Positions 62,509 to 64,000 of a stretch of 64,000 bases of DNA are shown here, in pieces. The notes under the pieces are model-generated. The model saw only the letters and a list, made by a program, of their open reading frames with translations. It did no database searches and was not told the origin of the DNA. The translations under genes and the position numbers were made by a program. Each line of letters starts with the position of its first letter. The first letter of the stretch is position 1. The stretch is from Pyrrhoderma lamaoense (taxonomy: Eukaryota > Basidiomycota > Agaricomycetes > Hymenochaetales > Hymenochaetaceae), in NCBI GenBank assembly GCA_002794735.1, contig NBAZ01000017.1:62001-126000 (forward strand), written 5' to 3'.

Positions 62509-64000
62509 ATGGATGTCCCCGACGGCTCTTTTCCCTCAGCTATCGATTTCACCAATGACCTTCGTCTTGCTTCTAAGTCTCCTCTATATCGTGGAGATTA
62601 CTGTCGAGTCTATACAGTTGAACTGAGAACCAATAAGTCCATAGCCATCAAGAAAATCATCAGAAAAAACTCTTCTCGTAGCTCTCTGCTTAAGGTGAAA
62701 TTACTGAATTCTTCTACTTTGTCGGCTTAACTTGATATGTTATAACCTTTACCAGCTAGTACGAGACGAGTACGAACTATGGAGTAAACTTGAACATCCA
62801 AATGTACTGAAACTAAAAGGCATATGCTATACATTTACCGATGAAAAGCCTCCTTTTCTTGTCTCCGATATTCAAAGGAAGGGATGTATGAAAACTTATG
62901 TTCGGGATCATCCAGACGTTGATGTCCTTGAAATGGTGATTATCCATACCTTCATACTTCGGCCCCTTTTTATTCAATCTATAATAATGATATGGTGCTA
63001 TGAAGATGGAGGGTATTCTGAAAGGAATACAGTATCTGCATGGAAAGGACATCGTCTCTGCAGATATAATTGCGGTTCGTACCGAATAAAAATACTTCAA
63101 CAAATCATGTCTACCAATGGCTAATTTTTACTCAGTCTAAGATCCTGATCGATGATGACGACAACTGTCTGATATCTGACTTCACCATCACCTCAAATAA
63201 AAGTCTGGCTTATAGTACGCGGTGGCTGCCCCCTGAGTTTATCATAAAAGGCTATAAGGCACTCAATGACTTGGCAGTCGACATCTGGATGTTCGGACTT
63301 CTAACTCAAGTGAGTGGTTCCGCGTCACTTCAAGATATACAGACCAGGAAATTCAAGAAAAATATTAAAATATCTAGGAGGTAATATCTGGCGAGATACC
63401 CTTCCACCAAGAAAGCAATGAAAATGCTGTTATCTTAAAAGTGTCAAAGGGGATTGTAGATGAATTCCCTAATGCCCAGCATGAATCTTGGGTAGCATTT
63501 GATGGCCCGTTACGTAGGATTTCCCGGAGATGTTGGCATATGCGTCCAGAATATCGACCTTCAGTACAAGTAATTTTGGAGGAACTAGAGTAAAATCTGT
63601 CTCAGATACGTATATTGTGCTTACGGCTAAAAAATTGTTGTATAGAGCCATTAGAAAGAGTTATATTGAAAGGACTCGGAGGATTTCAATTGAAACAGAC
63701 TCTAACATGGGAAAGCAGGTTAAATCTGAATATCCAGTCGCGAGCTCTCAAATCTCCTGTATATCCGACGTGGAAGAAAGGGTCGATCGGTCACCGCTCC
63801 GGGAAAGAATGGGTTTTTGGAGGAGCCTTATGGGACGAACCACACCCCTGGAGACTGTGTCTTTTCAATCTAGCTCGGACGATGAGGAAAAAGAAAACGT
63901 ATTTAAGGTCAAGCCAGCTATGGGACCAGTCACTTCAAAATATGAAAATAATGGAACTAAGCTCGATGTAGCTGGATCCGCGGATCTAGTTCCGTTTGAA
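62509..64000 (+). CDS. Degenerate TKL-like kinase, same 5' exon plan as kinase-dsRBD genes, cut by window edge
   Basis: Exons 62509-62694, 62756-62935, 63006-63074, 63142-63309, 63378-63589 and 63646 to the edge (open). Kinase text: IAIKK (Lys48), LEHPNVLKLKGICYTF, LHGKDIVSADI where HRD is expected (only Asp kept), DFT for DFG (Asp158), WLPPEFI, DIWMFGLLTQ, ISGEIPFHQES. The glycine loop is absent (LYRGDYCRVY). Exons 2, 3 and 5 (180, 69, 212 nt) equal those of the copy at 55821, so it belongs to the same family. Exon 6 is a long Ser/charge-rich linker (FWRSLMGRTTPLETVSFQ) still open at base 64000. dsRBD exons are predicted just beyond the window but cannot be seen. Confidence 0.8.

Overview
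This window reads as nuclear DNA of a filamentous basidiomycete, most likely an Agaricomycete. The genes are split by many short GT..AG introns of about 50-80 nt. The housekeeping set is fungal: NADPH oxidase A, mitochondrial uS10m, SUS1, a URA2-type multifunctional pyrimidine protein with a dihydroorotase-like segment that I read as the inactive fungal form, TAF11 and an 11-exon beta-tubulin. The accessory genes are typical of Agaricomycetes: a GH79 hydrolase, an alginate-lyase-fold polysaccharide lyase, a Ser/Thr-rich secreted protein and TKL-like kinases.

Layout. 0-5.5 kb: noxA (minus, last codons beyond the left edge) and rsm10 (minus). 6-14 kb: four tandem plus-strand copies of one unrecognised seven-helix membrane protein family. 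One copy is intact, two carry frameshifts, and one has lost its signal-peptide start codon. 14-24.6 kb: a low-complexity stretch, a divergent casein kinase I and a GPI-like GH79 enzyme. 24.6-41.5 kb: SUS1, a three-finger C2H2 protein, the 7.3 kb CAD/URA2 gene, a 455-bp inverted-repeat element and a mucin-like secreted protein. 42.6-44.6 kb: beta-tubulin. 45-64 kb: a mixed region in which ordinary genes (polysaccharide lyase, TAF11, C2H2 protein, YPP1/TTC7) are interspersed with members of a kinase-dsRBD family.

The most interesting content is that kinase-dsRBD family. Two complete 11-exon genes (47136-49434 minus, 586 aa; 55821-58097 plus, 574 aa) each encode an N-terminal TKL-like kinase domain, a Ser/Thr-rich linker and two C-terminal double-stranded-RNA-binding domains. 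This is the animal PKR architecture in reverse order. A third locus (44984-45619 minus) keeps only the four dsRBD exons, with nearly the same exon lengths and phases. A fourth kinase with the same 5' exon pattern runs off the right edge. The kinase active sites range from near-canonical (HND / DFG) to clearly degenerate (HGD / DNS; SAD / DFT). A dsRNA-sensing or anti-mycovirus role is only an inference.

A technical warning for all users: at least six genes that look functional (CAD x3, casein kinase I x2, GH79 several, polysaccharide lyase, YPP1/TTC7, 7TM copies) are interrupted by single-base frame shifts. Nearly all of them read as one missing base, often in a homopolymer. Beta-tubulin, SUS1, TAF11 and both complete kinase-dsRBD genes are clean. 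Under-called homopolymers in the assembly are the simplest explanation, so the broken reading frames should not be taken as pseudogenes without read or transcript support.
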